Assembly: GCF_003248515.1 (NCBI RefSeq)
Contig: NZ_QFOB01000014.1
Location: 1 to 64,000, forward strand
Direction of reading: 5' to 3'
Origin: Sphingomonas sp.
Lineage (GTDB): Bacteria; Pseudomonadota; Alphaproteobacteria; Sphingomonadales; Sphingomonadaceae
DNA length: 64,000 nt
The notes under the pieces were generated by a model, which was not told where the DNA came from, made no database searches, and was given only the letters and a program-made list of their open reading frames with translations. Shown here one piece after another: positions 52,677-61,449 of the stretch; the first letter of the stretch is position 1; every line of letters starts with the position of its first letter. The translations under genes and the position numbers were made by a program.

Positions 52677-52690
52677 AGAATAGTCGTTCC
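52677..52690. promoter_or_regulatory. IolR-type operator 4 (GAA-N6-TTC)
   Basis: AGAATAGTCGTTCC between rpiR and iolCJ, 30 bp before the iolCJ start codon; it keeps the GAA-N6-TTC core with one full TTCC half. Confidence 0.5.
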
Positions 52691-52719
52691 GTACCAACGC
52701 AGAATGGTCCAGGAGCGAT

Positions 52720-54657
52720 ATGGCAGGGGTGGCTGAAGCGGAGCGAGCGCTCGATCTGATCACGGTCGGACGGGCCGGTGTCGATCTTTACGGTCAGCAG
52801 ATCGGCGGGCGGCTCGAGGACATGGCGAGTTTCGCCAAGTATATCGGTGGCAGTCCGACGAACACCGCTGTCGGTGCGGCGCGACTGGGTCTCAAGGCGG
52901 GGTTGCTCACGCGGGTAGGCGCCGATCACATGGGGCGCTTCATTCGCGAGGAACTGGTCCGGGAGGGCGTCGACGTCGCCGGTGTCGCAACCGATCCCGA
53001 GCGGTTGACGGCGCTCGTCATTCTCGGAATCCGCAACCCCGTCGACTTCCCCCTGATCTTTTACCGCGAGAATTGCGCCGACATGGCGCTCTGCGAGGAC
53101 GACGTGGATCCAGCCTTCGTCCGGTCGGCCGGTGCGGTCCTGATCAACGGGACGCATCTGTCGCGTCCGGGCGTGCTGGCCGCCAGCCTCAAGGCTGCGC
53201 GGATCATGAAGGAGAGCGGCGGCAGGGTCGTGTTCGACATCGACTACCGGCCGGTCCTGTGGGGCCTCGCGGCGCGCGACAATGGCGAGGACCGCTTCGT
53301 CGCGAACGACTATGTCACCAACGAGCTGCAGCAAGTTCTGGCCTTGTGCGACCTGATCGTCGGCACGGAGGAAGAGCTGCACATCCTGGGCGGCACGACC
53401 GACACGCTGGCCGCGATGCGGGCGGTTCGGGCGAGGAGCGAGGCCCTCATCGTGTGCAAGCGCGGCCCGCTGGGATGCGTCGCCTTTTCCGGTGCGATCG
53501 GCGAGGACTGGGCGGGCGGCATCGTCGGTAGGGGATTCCCGATCGAGGTGTTCAACGTCCTCGGTGCGGGCGACGCCTTCATGGCGGGCTTTCTGCGGGG
53601 TTGGCTCCGCGGCGAGCCGGTCGATCGCTGCTGTACCTTCGCGAATGCATGCGGGGCGATCGTCGTATCGCGCCACGGTTGCGCGCCGGCGGAGCCGAGC
53701 TGGCAGGAACTGCAGCTCTTCCTGGACCGACAGGATTGGCCGTATCGCCTCCGCGAAAGCGCCATGCTCGAGCAGATCCATTGGTCGAGCAACCGTCATC
53801 CCGAGTATGACGCATTGACGGTTCTGGCGATCGATCATCGCAGCCAGTTTCGCGATCTGGTATCGTCCCTCGGCACCGACAATCTGGACCGGGTGCCGGC
53901 CTTCAAGAATCTGGCGATGCAGGCGATCGATCGTGTGTCGGGTGGATCGTCCGAACGGTTTGGTATTCTCGCCGATGGCCATTTCGGGATGCGCGCGCTC
54001 GAAGCTGCGGCAGGCACGGGGCTCTGGATCGGTCGGCCGATCGAATTGCCGGGGTCCTGTCCGCTCGAATTCGAGGGCGGGGCGGACGTGGCAGCGACGC
54101 TTGCCGAATGGCCGGCCGACCATATCGTCAAATGCCTGGCATTCTATCATCCCGACGACCCGGAGGATCTGCGTGCGCGCCAGGATCGTCAGCTTCTCCG
54201 CCTGTTCGATGCCTGTCGAAAGACCGGCCACGAGCTGTTGCTCGAGGTGATCGCGTCGAAGAACGGCCCGATTGCCCAGGATACGATCGCGCGCGTCATC
54301 TCGCATGTCTACGATCTCGGCATCTATCCCGACTGGTGGAAGCTGGAGCCCGACGCGAACGTCGTGACCTGGGGCGAGATCGAGCGCGTCATCGAGGCGC
54401 GGGATCCGCAATGTCGTGGCGTCGTGCTTCTCGGCCTGTCCGCGCCGACCGATGAACTGCTGGCGAGTTTCGCGAGCACGGCGGGGGCGCCGATCGTCAA
54501 GGGATTCGCGGTCGGCCGGACGATCTGGCAGGAGCCGGCGTCGCAGTGGCTGAAGGGCGAGATCGACGATAGCCAGGCGATCGAACTCCTGGCGGCAAAC
54601 TTTCGTGTGCTGGTGGACGGCTGGCAGGCCGCGCGCGCCGGAAAGGTGGCCGCATGA
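52720..54657 (+). CDS. iolCJ: Bifunctional 5-dehydro-2-deoxygluconokinase / 2-deoxy-5-keto-gluconate-6-phosphate aldolase-like (IolC-IolJ fusion)
   Basis: 645 residues. The N-terminal about 325 are a PfkB-family kinase: GRAGVDLYG, GGSPTNTAVGAARLGL and the catalytic aspartate in VLGAGDAFMAGFLRGW (near residue 284). The rest is DUF2090, the IolJ-like aldolase part (LTVLAIDHRSQFRDLV, GILADGHFGMRAL, KGFAVGRTIWQEPA). IolC phosphorylates 5-dehydro-2-deoxygluconate; the aldolase part splits the product to malonate semialdehyde and dihydroxyacetone phosphate. Such fusions are common in proteobacteria. Overlaps iolD by 4 bp. Confidence 0.9.
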   Translation: MAGVAEAERALDLITVGRAGVDLYGQQIGGRLEDMASFAKYIGGSPTNTAVGAARLGLKAGLLTRVGADHMGRFIREELVREGVDVAGVATDPERLTALVILGIRNPVDFPLIFYRENCADMALCEDDVDPAFVRSAGAVLINGTHLSRPGVLAASLKAARIMKESGGRVVFDIDYRPVLWGLAARDNGEDRFVANDYVTNELQQVLALCDLIVGTEEELHILGGTTDTLAAMRAVRARSEALIVCKRGPLGCVAFSGAIGEDWAGGIVGRGFPIEVFNVLGAGDAFMAGFLRGWLRGEPVDRCCTFANACGAIVVSRHGCAPAEPSWQELQLFLDRQDWPYRLRESAMLEQIHWSSNRHPEYDALTVLAIDHRSQFRDLVSSLGTDNLDRVPAFKNLAMQAIDRVSGGSSERFGILADGHFGMRALEAAAGTGLWIGRPIELPGSCPLEFEGGADVAATLAEWPADHIVKCLAFYHPDDPEDLRARQDRQLLRLFDACRKTGHELLLEVIASKNGPIAQDTIARVISHVYDLGIYPDWWKLEPDANVVTWGEIERVIEARDPQCRGVVLLGLSAPTDELLASFASTAGAPIVKGFAVGRTIWQEPASQWLKGEIDDSQAIELLAANFRVLVDGWQAARAGKVAA

Positions 54658-56486
54658 GCGCGACGATCCGGCTGACCATGGCCCAGGCGCTGGTGCGGTG
54701 GATGAGCGCACAGATGGTCGAATTCGAGGGGCAGACGCTTCCCTATTTCGCGGGTGTCTGGGCCATCTTCGGTCACGGCAATGTTGCGGGCATGGGCGAG
54801 GCTCTCGCCGCGGCAGGAGACGCGATGCCGACCTGGCGCGGCCATAACGAGCAGGGCATGGCTCATGCAGCGATCGCGTTTGCCAAGGCGTCCCGCCGAG
54901 GCCGGGCCATGGCCTGCACGACCTCGATCGGCCCTGGTGCGACGAACATGGTGACGGCAGCCGCCCTCGCGCACGTCAACCGGCTACCCGTCCTCTTCCT
55001 CCCGGGCGACGTCTATGCGAGCCGGCGACCCGATCCGGTCCTGCAGCAGATCGAGGACTTCGCGGATGCGACGGTCAGCGCGAACGATTGCTTCCGCCCG
55101 GTGTCCCGTCTGTTCGACCGCATCATGCGGCCCGAGCAGATCGTGGACGCGCTCCCGCGCGCGATGGTGGTCCTGACGGACCCGGCTTTGTGCGGGCCGG
55201 TGACGCTGGCCTTGTGCCAGGATGTCCAGGCCGAGGCGTTCGACTATCCCGAGAGCTTCTTCACCCAACGCGTGTGGCGTCAGCGACGACCCGTGCCCGA
55301 CGCGCATGAGCTCTCAGCACTGGTCTCGGCCTTGCGAGGCGCCAAACGCCCGCTGATCGTCGCCGGCGGCGGAGTTCTCTATTCGAGAGCCGAAGCGGCG
55401 CTCGCCGATCTTGCATTGGCGACGCGCATACCGGTGGCCGAGACCCAAGCGGGCAAGGGTAGCCTGCGCTGGGATCATCCGCAGGCATTGGGATCGATCG
55501 GCGTGACGGGCAGCTCTTCCGCCAATCGTGCCGCCGCCGACGCCGACGTCGTGGTCGCGATCGGCACCCGGCTGCAGGACTTCACGACAGGCTCGCGAAC
55601 CCTGTTCGGCGGCAGTCTCTTCCAGGTCAACGTCGCGACGACCGATGCTTCCAAGCACGGAGCGGAACCGGTCCTCGGCGACGCGCTCATGGTGATAGAT
55701 GCACTCGATCATTCGCTGGCCGGCTGGCGGGCGCCCGACCCGTGGGTCGTCGCCAACGATCAGGCGGTTCGGGAATGGAATGCGGTCGTCGATGCCGCGA
55801 TCGACCCCGGCGACGCGCTTCCGTCCGATGCGCAGGTCATAGGAGCGGTGCTGCGGACAGCGCGCGAAGACGCGGTCGTCGTCTGTGCCGCGGGCGGCTT
55901 GCCGGGCGAACTCCACAAGCTGTGGCGGACCAGACGACCGGGAGGGTATCACGTCGAGTATGGCTTCTCCTGCATGGGCTATGAGCTTGCGGGCGGGCTC
56001 GGCGTCAAGATGGCCCGGCCGGAACGCGACGTCTTCGTCATGATCGGCGATGGCAGCTACCTGATGCTGAATTCCGAACTCGCGACGTCGGTGATGCTAG
56101 GGTGCAAGATCACCGTCATTCTTCTCGACAATCGCGGCTATGGCTGCATCAATCGTCTCCAGCAGGGGACCGGTGGGCGACCGTTCAACAACCTGCTTGC
56201 AGACAGCCGCCACGAGGCGATGCCCGCCATCGACTTCGCGCTCCACGCGAGGTCGCTCGGCGCCGGAAGCGAAAAAGTGAGCGGCATTGCCGACCTGGAG
56301 GCGGCCCTGCAGCGGGCGGCCGTATCGCCTCATTCCTACGTGATCGTGATCGACACGGATCCTGCGGTCACCACCCAAGGTGGCGGCCATTGGTGGGACG
56401 TCGCGGTTCCCGAGGTCTCCGAGCGGGCCGAGGTGCGCGCCGCGCGTGGTCGCTACGAGCAATATCTTGATGGAGAGAGAGAATGA
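54654..56486 (+). CDS. iolD: 3D-(3,5/4)-trihydroxycyclohexane-1,2-dione acylhydrolase (IolD)
   Basis: 610 residues, a thiamine-diphosphate enzyme: the catalytic glutamate in WRGHNEQGMAHAAIAFAK (near residue 66), the TPP-binding motif GDGSYLMLNSELATSVMLGCKITVILLDNRGYGCINRLQQ (from about 465). It opens the ring of trihydroxycyclohexanedione to 5-deoxyglucuronate. Overlaps iolCJ (4 bp) and iolE (4 bp), so the four iol genes form one tightly coupled operon. Confidence 0.92.
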   Translation: MSATIRLTMAQALVRWMSAQMVEFEGQTLPYFAGVWAIFGHGNVAGMGEALAAAGDAMPTWRGHNEQGMAHAAIAFAKASRRGRAMACTTSIGPGATNMVTAAALAHVNRLPVLFLPGDVYASRRPDPVLQQIEDFADATVSANDCFRPVSRLFDRIMRPEQIVDALPRAMVVLTDPALCGPVTLALCQDVQAEAFDYPESFFTQRVWRQRRPVPDAHELSALVSALRGAKRPLIVAGGGVLYSRAEAALADLALATRIPVAETQAGKGSLRWDHPQALGSIGVTGSSSANRAAADADVVVAIGTRLQDFTTGSRTLFGGSLFQVNVATTDASKHGAEPVLGDALMVIDALDHSLAGWRAPDPWVVANDQAVREWNAVVDAAIDPGDALPSDAQVIGAVLRTAREDAVVVCAAGGLPGELHKLWRTRRPGGYHVEYGFSCMGYELAGGLGVKMARPERDVFVMIGDGSYLMLNSELATSVMLGCKITVILLDNRGYGCINRLQQGTGGRPFNNLLADSRHEAMPAIDFALHARSLGAGSEKVSGIADLEAALQRAAVSPHSYVIVIDTDPAVTTQGGGHWWDVAVPEVSERAEVRAARGRYEQYLDGERE

Positions 56487-57373
56487 CGATCCGCTGGGGT
56501 GTCAGCCCTATCGCCTGGGCGAACGACGATCTGCCCGAGCTCGGGGGCGATACCACGCTCGAGACGATCCTGACCGACGCCAAGAAGATCGGCTTCGATG
56601 GCGTGGAGCTCGGCAACAAGTTCCCGCGCGAGCCCGAGGTCCTGGCGCCGCTGATGCGGGCGCACGGCCTGGAGATCGTGGGTGGCTGGTATTCGTCGAA
56701 CCTGCTGTTGCGTGACGCCGAGGCGGAGATCCGGGCGATGGCAGACCACCTGGCCCTGCTCGACTATATGGATTCGACCGTCTTCATCCTCGCCGAGACG
56801 AGCAACGCGGTACATGGCGATCGAAAGGGAGGGCGAATCGACACCCCGCCGCGGCTTACCGCCGAGCAATGGCCGGAGTTCGGCCGCCGGCTCGACGCGG
56901 TTGCGGCGCACGTGAACGAGAGGGGTATGCGGTTCGCCTACCATCACCATCTCGGTACGGTCGTCGAGCGGCCCGAGGATCTCGAGGCCTTCTTCGCCCA
57001 TACGGGCGACCATGTAGGCCTTGTCCTGGATACCGGCCACGCATTGTGTGGCGGCAACGATCCACTCGCGATCATCGGCCGGTATCCGGAGCGGGTGAAC
57101 CACGTGCACTGCAAGGATATCCGGCGGAGCCGTTTCGAACGGTTCCGCAGCGATGGCGCCAGCTTCCTCGACGGCGTGATCGGCGGCATGTTCACGGTGC
57201 CAGGCGATGGCGATTACGACTATGCGCCTTTCTTCAAAGCACTGGCCGACATGGACTATTCGGGTTGGATCGTGGTCGAGGCCGAGCAGGATCCAGCCTT
57301 GGCGGATCCCTTCATCTACGGCCAGAAAGGCCTTGATACGTTGAAGGCCCTGGCAGCGGCGGAGTTCGCCTGA
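56483..57373 (+). CDS. iolE: Myo-inosose-2 dehydratase (IolE)
   Basis: 296 residues, TIM-barrel sugar-isomerase/dehydratase family: RWGVSPIAWANDDLPELGGDTTLETILTDAKKIGFDGVELG at the N-terminus, then YHHHLGTVVE, VGLVLDTGHALCGG, NHVHCKDIR and VVEAEQDP, which supply metal ligands. It dehydrates 2-keto-myo-inositol to the dione used by IolD. Stop and next start share one base (57373). Confidence 0.92.
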   Translation: MTIRWGVSPIAWANDDLPELGGDTTLETILTDAKKIGFDGVELGNKFPREPEVLAPLMRAHGLEIVGGWYSSNLLLRDAEAEIRAMADHLALLDYMDSTVFILAETSNAVHGDRKGGRIDTPPRLTAEQWPEFGRRLDAVAAHVNERGMRFAYHHHLGTVVERPEDLEAFFAHTGDHVGLVLDTGHALCGGNDPLAIIGRYPERVNHVHCKDIRRSRFERFRSDGASFLDGVIGGMFTVPGDGDYDYAPFFKALADMDYSGWIVVEAEQDPALADPFIYGQKGLDTLKALAAAEFA

Positions 57374-58170
57374 TGTCGCTTCGAGTTCGCAGCGGCGCAC
57401 CAGCTGCAGACGGTACCGTCCTCGACATCACTCCCGAGAGCGCAGGCTGGACCTACGTCGGATTTCGCGTGGTGAAACTCGCGAAAGGCGACCATTATGC
57501 GCATCGTGAGCCCGCACGGGAGGCTTGCATCGTCATCCTGACAGGGACGGTCGACGTCTCGGCAATGGACGAACTCTTCGTCGACCTTGGGCAGCGCAGC
57601 ACGGTGTTCGAGGCCCCGGCGACCTCCGTCTACATTCCGGCCGATACGGCGTACGCCGTCGTCGCATCCGCAGATGCCGAGATCGCGATATGCACCGCGC
57701 CTGCCAGGCCCGGCGGCACGCCCCGCCTCATATCGCCGGAAGACGTCGGGCAGGAATTGCGCGGCCAGGGCACGAACACGCGCTTCGTCCGAAACATTCT
57801 GGACGACAAGTCCGAGGCACAGAGCCTGCTCGTGGTCGAGGTGATCACCCCGGGCGGGCACTGGTCGAGCTATCCACCGCACAAGCACGATCGCGACGCC
57901 TATCCCGAGGAGACCTTCCTCGAGGAGACCTACTATCACCGGCTGTCGCCGCCGCAGGGCTTCGCCTTCCAGCGCGTCTATACCGACGATCGTTCGATCG
58001 ACCAGGCGATCGCCGTCGAGGACGGCGATGTCGTGATGGTTCCGCGTGGCTATCATCCGGTCGGCGCACCGCACGGCTACGACCTTTATTATCTCAACGT
58101 CATGGCTGGCCCGCGCAAGAACTGGGTTTTCGCCAACGATCCCGACCATGCCTGGATCGTCGCGAAGTAA
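57373..58170 (+). CDS. iolB: 5-deoxy-glucuronate isomerase (IolB)
   Basis: 265 residues, double cupin (KduI/IolB family): HREPAREACIVILTGTVDVSA in the first cupin, and the metal site SSYPPHKHDRDAYPEETFLEETYYHRL in the second, followed by MVPRGYHPVGAPHGYDLYYLNVMAG. It isomerises 5-deoxyglucuronate to 5-dehydro-2-deoxygluconate, the substrate of the kinase half of IolCJ. The esterase gene overlaps its 3' end by 23 bp. Confidence 0.92.
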   Translation: MSLRVRSGAPAADGTVLDITPESAGWTYVGFRVVKLAKGDHYAHREPAREACIVILTGTVDVSAMDELFVDLGQRSTVFEAPATSVYIPADTAYAVVASADAEIAICTAPARPGGTPRLISPEDVGQELRGQGTNTRFVRNILDDKSEAQSLLVVEVITPGGHWSSYPPHKHDRDAYPEETFLEETYYHRLSPPQGFAFQRVYTDDRSIDQAIAVEDGDVVMVPRGYHPVGAPHGYDLYYLNVMAGPRKNWVFANDPDHAWIVAK

Positions 58171-59038
58171 GGCGTGGCTCGGTGCCGCCGCGCTGACCGT
58201 CGTCGCTGCGGCACCACCGCGCGAGACGGCGCCCGGCGAGCCCGCCGATGCCTTGATCGTGGGATCGCCCCAACCCGATGTCGAAAAGCCCCGGGGCGCC
58301 TATGACGTGTATCTTCTTGCCGGGCAGTCGAACATGTCCGGGCGCGGATTTCTCGGCGATACGACCGCCGCCGAGCGCCAGCCGGATCCCAACGTCCTGC
58401 TCTTCGGCAATGACGAACGATGGCGGCTAGCCGTCGACCCGCTCGACTATCAGGCAGGTCAGGTGGATCACGTGTCGCTCGATCCCATCGTCGGCGTCGG
58501 CCCTGGCCTGTCCTTCGGGCGAGCGATGGCGGCTGCCGCCTCACGGCCGGTCGTGCTCGTACCTTGCGCGAAAGGGGGCAGCGCGATGGCGGAATGGGAC
58601 ATCGACGGCGGGCGCGAAACCCTGCTGGGTTCGTGCGTGGCGCGGGTTGCGATCGCGGGTGGTCGCGTTGCCGGCCTGCTCTGGTACCAAGGCGAGGCGG
58701 ACGGGCGATCGGCAGCGACGGCTGCCGGCTGGGGCGAGGCGTTCGCGCGGATCGTGGCGCGCTTTCGCGAGAAGCTCGGTACGCCCGGGCTTCCGGTCGT
58801 TTTCGTTGGGCTCTCGGACAAGCCCCGGAAGATGCCCCGCGCGGCACTCTTCCCCTACTGGCAGTCGGTGCAGGAACACCAGGAGGCGACGCATATCGCT
58901 TGCGTCGGCATGGTTTCGGCGCGCGGGCTGCCGCACAATGCCGATGATGTCCACCTGTCGGCCGCTGCCCAAGGCCGGCTCGGACCGAAGCTGGCTACGG
59001 CAATGCTGATGCTCCGGCAGGGCGGATGCGGTCGATGA
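58148..59038 (+). CDS. SASA-family carbohydrate esterase (sialate O-acetylesterase-like), exported
   Basis: 296 residues from the ATG at 58148, inside the end of iolB. A weak signal peptide (KAWLGAAALTVVAAAPP) suggests export. The SGNH-type block I is LLAGQSNMSGRG with the nucleophile serine; FGNDERW and LWYQGEADGRS (block with glutamine/glutamate) and NADDVHLSA with the catalytic D-x-x-H follow. The family removes acetyl groups from sugars. In this operon it would strip O-acyl groups from the imported substrate in the periplasm; the exact ester is not predictable. Confidence 0.82.
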   Translation: MPGSSRSKAWLGAAALTVVAAAPPRETAPGEPADALIVGSPQPDVEKPRGAYDVYLLAGQSNMSGRGFLGDTTAAERQPDPNVLLFGNDERWRLAVDPLDYQAGQVDHVSLDPIVGVGPGLSFGRAMAAAASRPVVLVPCAKGGSAMAEWDIDGGRETLLGSCVARVAIAGGRVAGLLWYQGEADGRSAATAAGWGEAFARIVARFREKLGTPGLPVVFVGLSDKPRKMPRAALFPYWQSVQEHQEATHIACVGMVSARGLPHNADDVHLSAAAQGRLGPKLATAMLMLRQGGCGR

Positions 59039-59937
59039 TCATCAAGTGGCTGAAGGCGGCCGGCTTGATCGTCGCTCTGGTCTGTATCGGCATGGGCGCC
59101 AAGAGCTTCGGGCGTGCGCCGGTGGTGCGGGGTGAGACCGCGAGCTTTTCGTGCACGAGCGTCAAGCCGCAGGTCGTCCATATCGACGGATCGCAAGCCT
59201 ATGTCTTCCGCCATGCATCGGGGCGCGACTTGATGCTGCACGTCTTTTCGGGCGCCGCCGCGACGGGGCCGAGCCCTGCGGTCATGCTGTTCTTCGGCGG
59301 CGGCTGGCGCGCGGGGACGGTCGACGCCTTCGCGTCCCGCGCGCGGGCGCTCGCGGCCCGCGGCTACGTGGTAATTCTTCCGGATTATCGCGTCTTCTGT
59401 CGTGATCGTACCGGTCCGATGGAGGCGATGAAGGACGCCAGGGCGGCCTATGACTGGCTCATCGCCCATGCGGCAGGGATCGGGGTCGATCAGCGACGGA
59501 TCGTGCTCGGTGGAGGATCTGCCGGCGGTCAGCTCGCCTTGATGACGACGATACGTAGGAATGTCGGACATCGCCCTGCGGCGCTCGTCCTCTACAACCC
59601 GGCCATCGATCCGGGCGCGATGCCCGAATTCCTGTCGCTCAGCATGAATGCCTCGCGACCCATATCGCCCGCCCGGCAGCCGCTCGACCACATGCCGCCT
59701 GCGATCATCATGCACGGCGAAGCGGATGAATATGTGCCGATCGCGACCATCCGCGCCTTCTGCGTGCGCTATCGAGCAGCTGGCGGGCGCTGCGACGTCG
59801 AGGCCTATCCGGAACAGAGACACGGCTTCTTCCACAAGACGATTCCCGATGTCCTGATCGGAGGATCGCCTTACGACCTGACACTAGCGCGCACCCTTTC
59901 GTTTCTCGCGACCATCAAAGGGTTGGAGCCGCGCTGA
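59035..59937 (+). CDS. Exported alpha/beta hydrolase (esterase/lipase family)
   Basis: 300 residues from the ATG at 59035 (ATGA overlap with the esterase stop). N-terminal signal/anchor segment (WLKAAGLIVALVCIGMGA). Alpha/beta-hydrolase motifs: oxyanion region FFGGGWRAGT, nucleophile elbow GGGSAGGQLAL (serine), acid in HGEADEYVPI and histidine in QRHGFFH. Close to the BD-FAE/acetyl-esterase group. With the SASA protein it gives the locus two candidate de-esterification enzymes. Confidence 0.85.
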   Translation: MIIKWLKAAGLIVALVCIGMGAKSFGRAPVVRGETASFSCTSVKPQVVHIDGSQAYVFRHASGRDLMLHVFSGAAATGPSPAVMLFFGGGWRAGTVDAFASRARALAARGYVVILPDYRVFCRDRTGPMEAMKDARAAYDWLIAHAAGIGVDQRRIVLGGGSAGGQLALMTTIRRNVGHRPAALVLYNPAIDPGAMPEFLSLSMNASRPISPARQPLDHMPPAIIMHGEADEYVPIATIRAFCVRYRAAGGRCDVEAYPEQRHGFFHKTIPDVLIGGSPYDLTLARTLSFLATIKGLEPR

Positions 59938-59957
59938 CCCCTGCACCGTCTCAGGGG
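59938..59957. terminator. Bidirectional hairpin between convergent genes
   Basis: CCCCTG and CAGGGG with an 8-base loop, starting just after the hydrolase stop and before the sulfatase stop on the other strand. No T run; position between convergent genes suggests transcription termination. Confidence 0.45.
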
Positions 59958-59970
59958 AGCATCTCTTGCA

Positions 59971-61449
59971 TCAGGCGCGGTAGCTCGCGGCCTTGAGATC
60001 AAGGAGCATGGTCGAGGCTGCCGGAGGTAGCGATCCCAGCGGGGACAGTTCCTGCGGATCGGCCTGCGTATCGAAGACGATCGGCACGCGCGCAAGGATG
60101 TCGGGTTCGTAGCGATAGCGCTTCTGGTCGTTGTCGGCGCCGTTGGTGTCGTCGAAACCGATGATCAATTTCGTCTGGCCGTCCCAGGCCATGCGCCAGC
60201 CACCCAGGCCCGAATACAGCACCCGGCGATGGTCGGTTGCCTTGCCCTCGAGCACGGGGCGTAGCGTCCGTCCGTCCATCTTCATCGTCGCTGCGCCGGC
60301 CAGGTCGAGGACCGTCGCGGCAACATCGATGAGACTGACGAGGGCGTCGCTGCTCTTGGCCGATTTGATGCCCGGGCCGGCCATGACGAGCGGGACGCCG
60401 ACCGAGGCATGGAACGGCACGCTCTTTCCCCATCTTCCGCGATCACCGAGCATCTCGCCGTGATCGCTCGAGACGATCACGATCGTGTTGTCCGCCTCGC
60501 CGGTGGCAACGAGATGATCCCAAATCACCCCGATCTGGCGATCGATATTCTCGCACATCGCACTGTAGTTCTGGCGGATGGCCTGATTCTTCGTCGCGTC
60601 GAACTCGTTCGTCCCGACCACCGCCGGCATCTTGCGGCCCCGCACGCTCGCTTCCATCGTGCGGGTTATGTCTTCCGGCTCGTGCGGCCCCTCGAAGTTC
60701 ACCTGGCAGAACCAGGGGGCGCCGCGATGCCTGTCCAGTAGTTCGAGACACGTCCGGGCGACCCAATTATCGCCATAGGCATCGTCCGGAAGCGGTGTCG
60801 GCCATGTATTTCCGTAGTCGGCTTCGTGGCGTTTCCGATAATCGGCAAGATGCGTTTCCAGCAGGCCTCTCGACTTGAGATAAAGAAGATAAGGATCGGC
60901 CGGCTGACCGTCATTCATCTCCGTGCCTGTCAACTGGTCGATCTTGCCGGGGCTATTGATGCCGTCGGTGAACCCCCAGAGCCTGGTTCGCCAGCGTCCG
61001 TCGGCTCCCCACCACATCGCGGTCTTGGCGAGATCCATCTTCCCGCAGCCGAGGACCTGATAGCCGGCGTCGCGCAACTTCGCGTAGAAGGTAGGCTGGG
61101 TCGCCGGCATATTCATGATGTTGCTGGCGGTGCGCTGGTGGTCATATTCCAGCCCGGCTGCCAGGCAGGCACGAGATGGCGCGCAGATCGGCGACGCGCA
61201 GACCGCCCGATTGAAACGAACGCCCTGGCGGCTCAGCCGGTCGAGGTTCGGCGTTCGGAGCGGCAAGTCCGGCCGACCACTCACCCAGTCGTGTCGCCAC
61301 TGGTCGGGCAGGAACAGGAGAATATTGGGCCGCGCCGGCTTCGGACGGCCCTGCGCGAGGAGTTCCACTGCCCGCGCATACCCCGGCGTCGCAGCGCCTG
61401 CGCCGAGGGTCAACGCCGACGCGAGGAACTGGCGACGGCTGGGGCTCAC
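59971..61449 (-). CDS. Exported sulfatase (formylglycine type)
   Basis: 492 residues from the GTG at 61449, which overlaps the iolG stop (GTGA). The N-terminus has a twin-arginine signal (SPSRRQFLASALTLGAGAATPGYA), so it goes folded to the periplasm. The metal site opens with NILLFLPDQ; the formylglycine site is C89-A-P-S-R, a Cys-type motif that needs FGE; SSDHGEMLGDRGRWGK carries further metal/sulfate ligands. Sulfatases of this type hydrolyse sulfate esters of sugars or alcohols. Coupling to iolG implies an inositol-containing sulfate ester as substrate, or a by-product of its breakdown. Confidence 0.88.
   Translation of the reverse strand: MSPSRRQFLASALTLGAGAATPGYARAVELLAQGRPKPARPNILLFLPDQWRHDWVSGRPDLPLRTPNLDRLSRQGVRFNRAVCASPICAPSRACLAAGLEYDHQRTASNIMNMPATQPTFYAKLRDAGYQVLGCGKMDLAKTAMWWGADGRWRTRLWGFTDGINSPGKIDQLTGTEMNDGQPADPYLLYLKSRGLLETHLADYRKRHEADYGNTWPTPLPDDAYGDNWVARTCLELLDRHRGAPWFCQVNFEGPHEPEDITRTMEASVRGRKMPAVVGTNEFDATKNQAIRQNYSAMCENIDRQIGVIWDHLVATGEADNTIVIVSSDHGEMLGDRGRWGKSVPFHASVGVPLVMAGPGIKSAKSSDALVSLIDVAATVLDLAGAATMKMDGRTLRPVLEGKATDHRRVLYSGLGGWRMAWDGQTKLIIGFDDTNGADNDQKRYRYEPDILARVPIVFDTQADPQELSPLGSLPPAASTMLLDLKAASYRA

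Noticed and set aside
52405..54711. 768-codon minus-strand open frame opposite iolCJ
   Set aside because: Composition-driven shadow of a well-identified kinase-aldolase.
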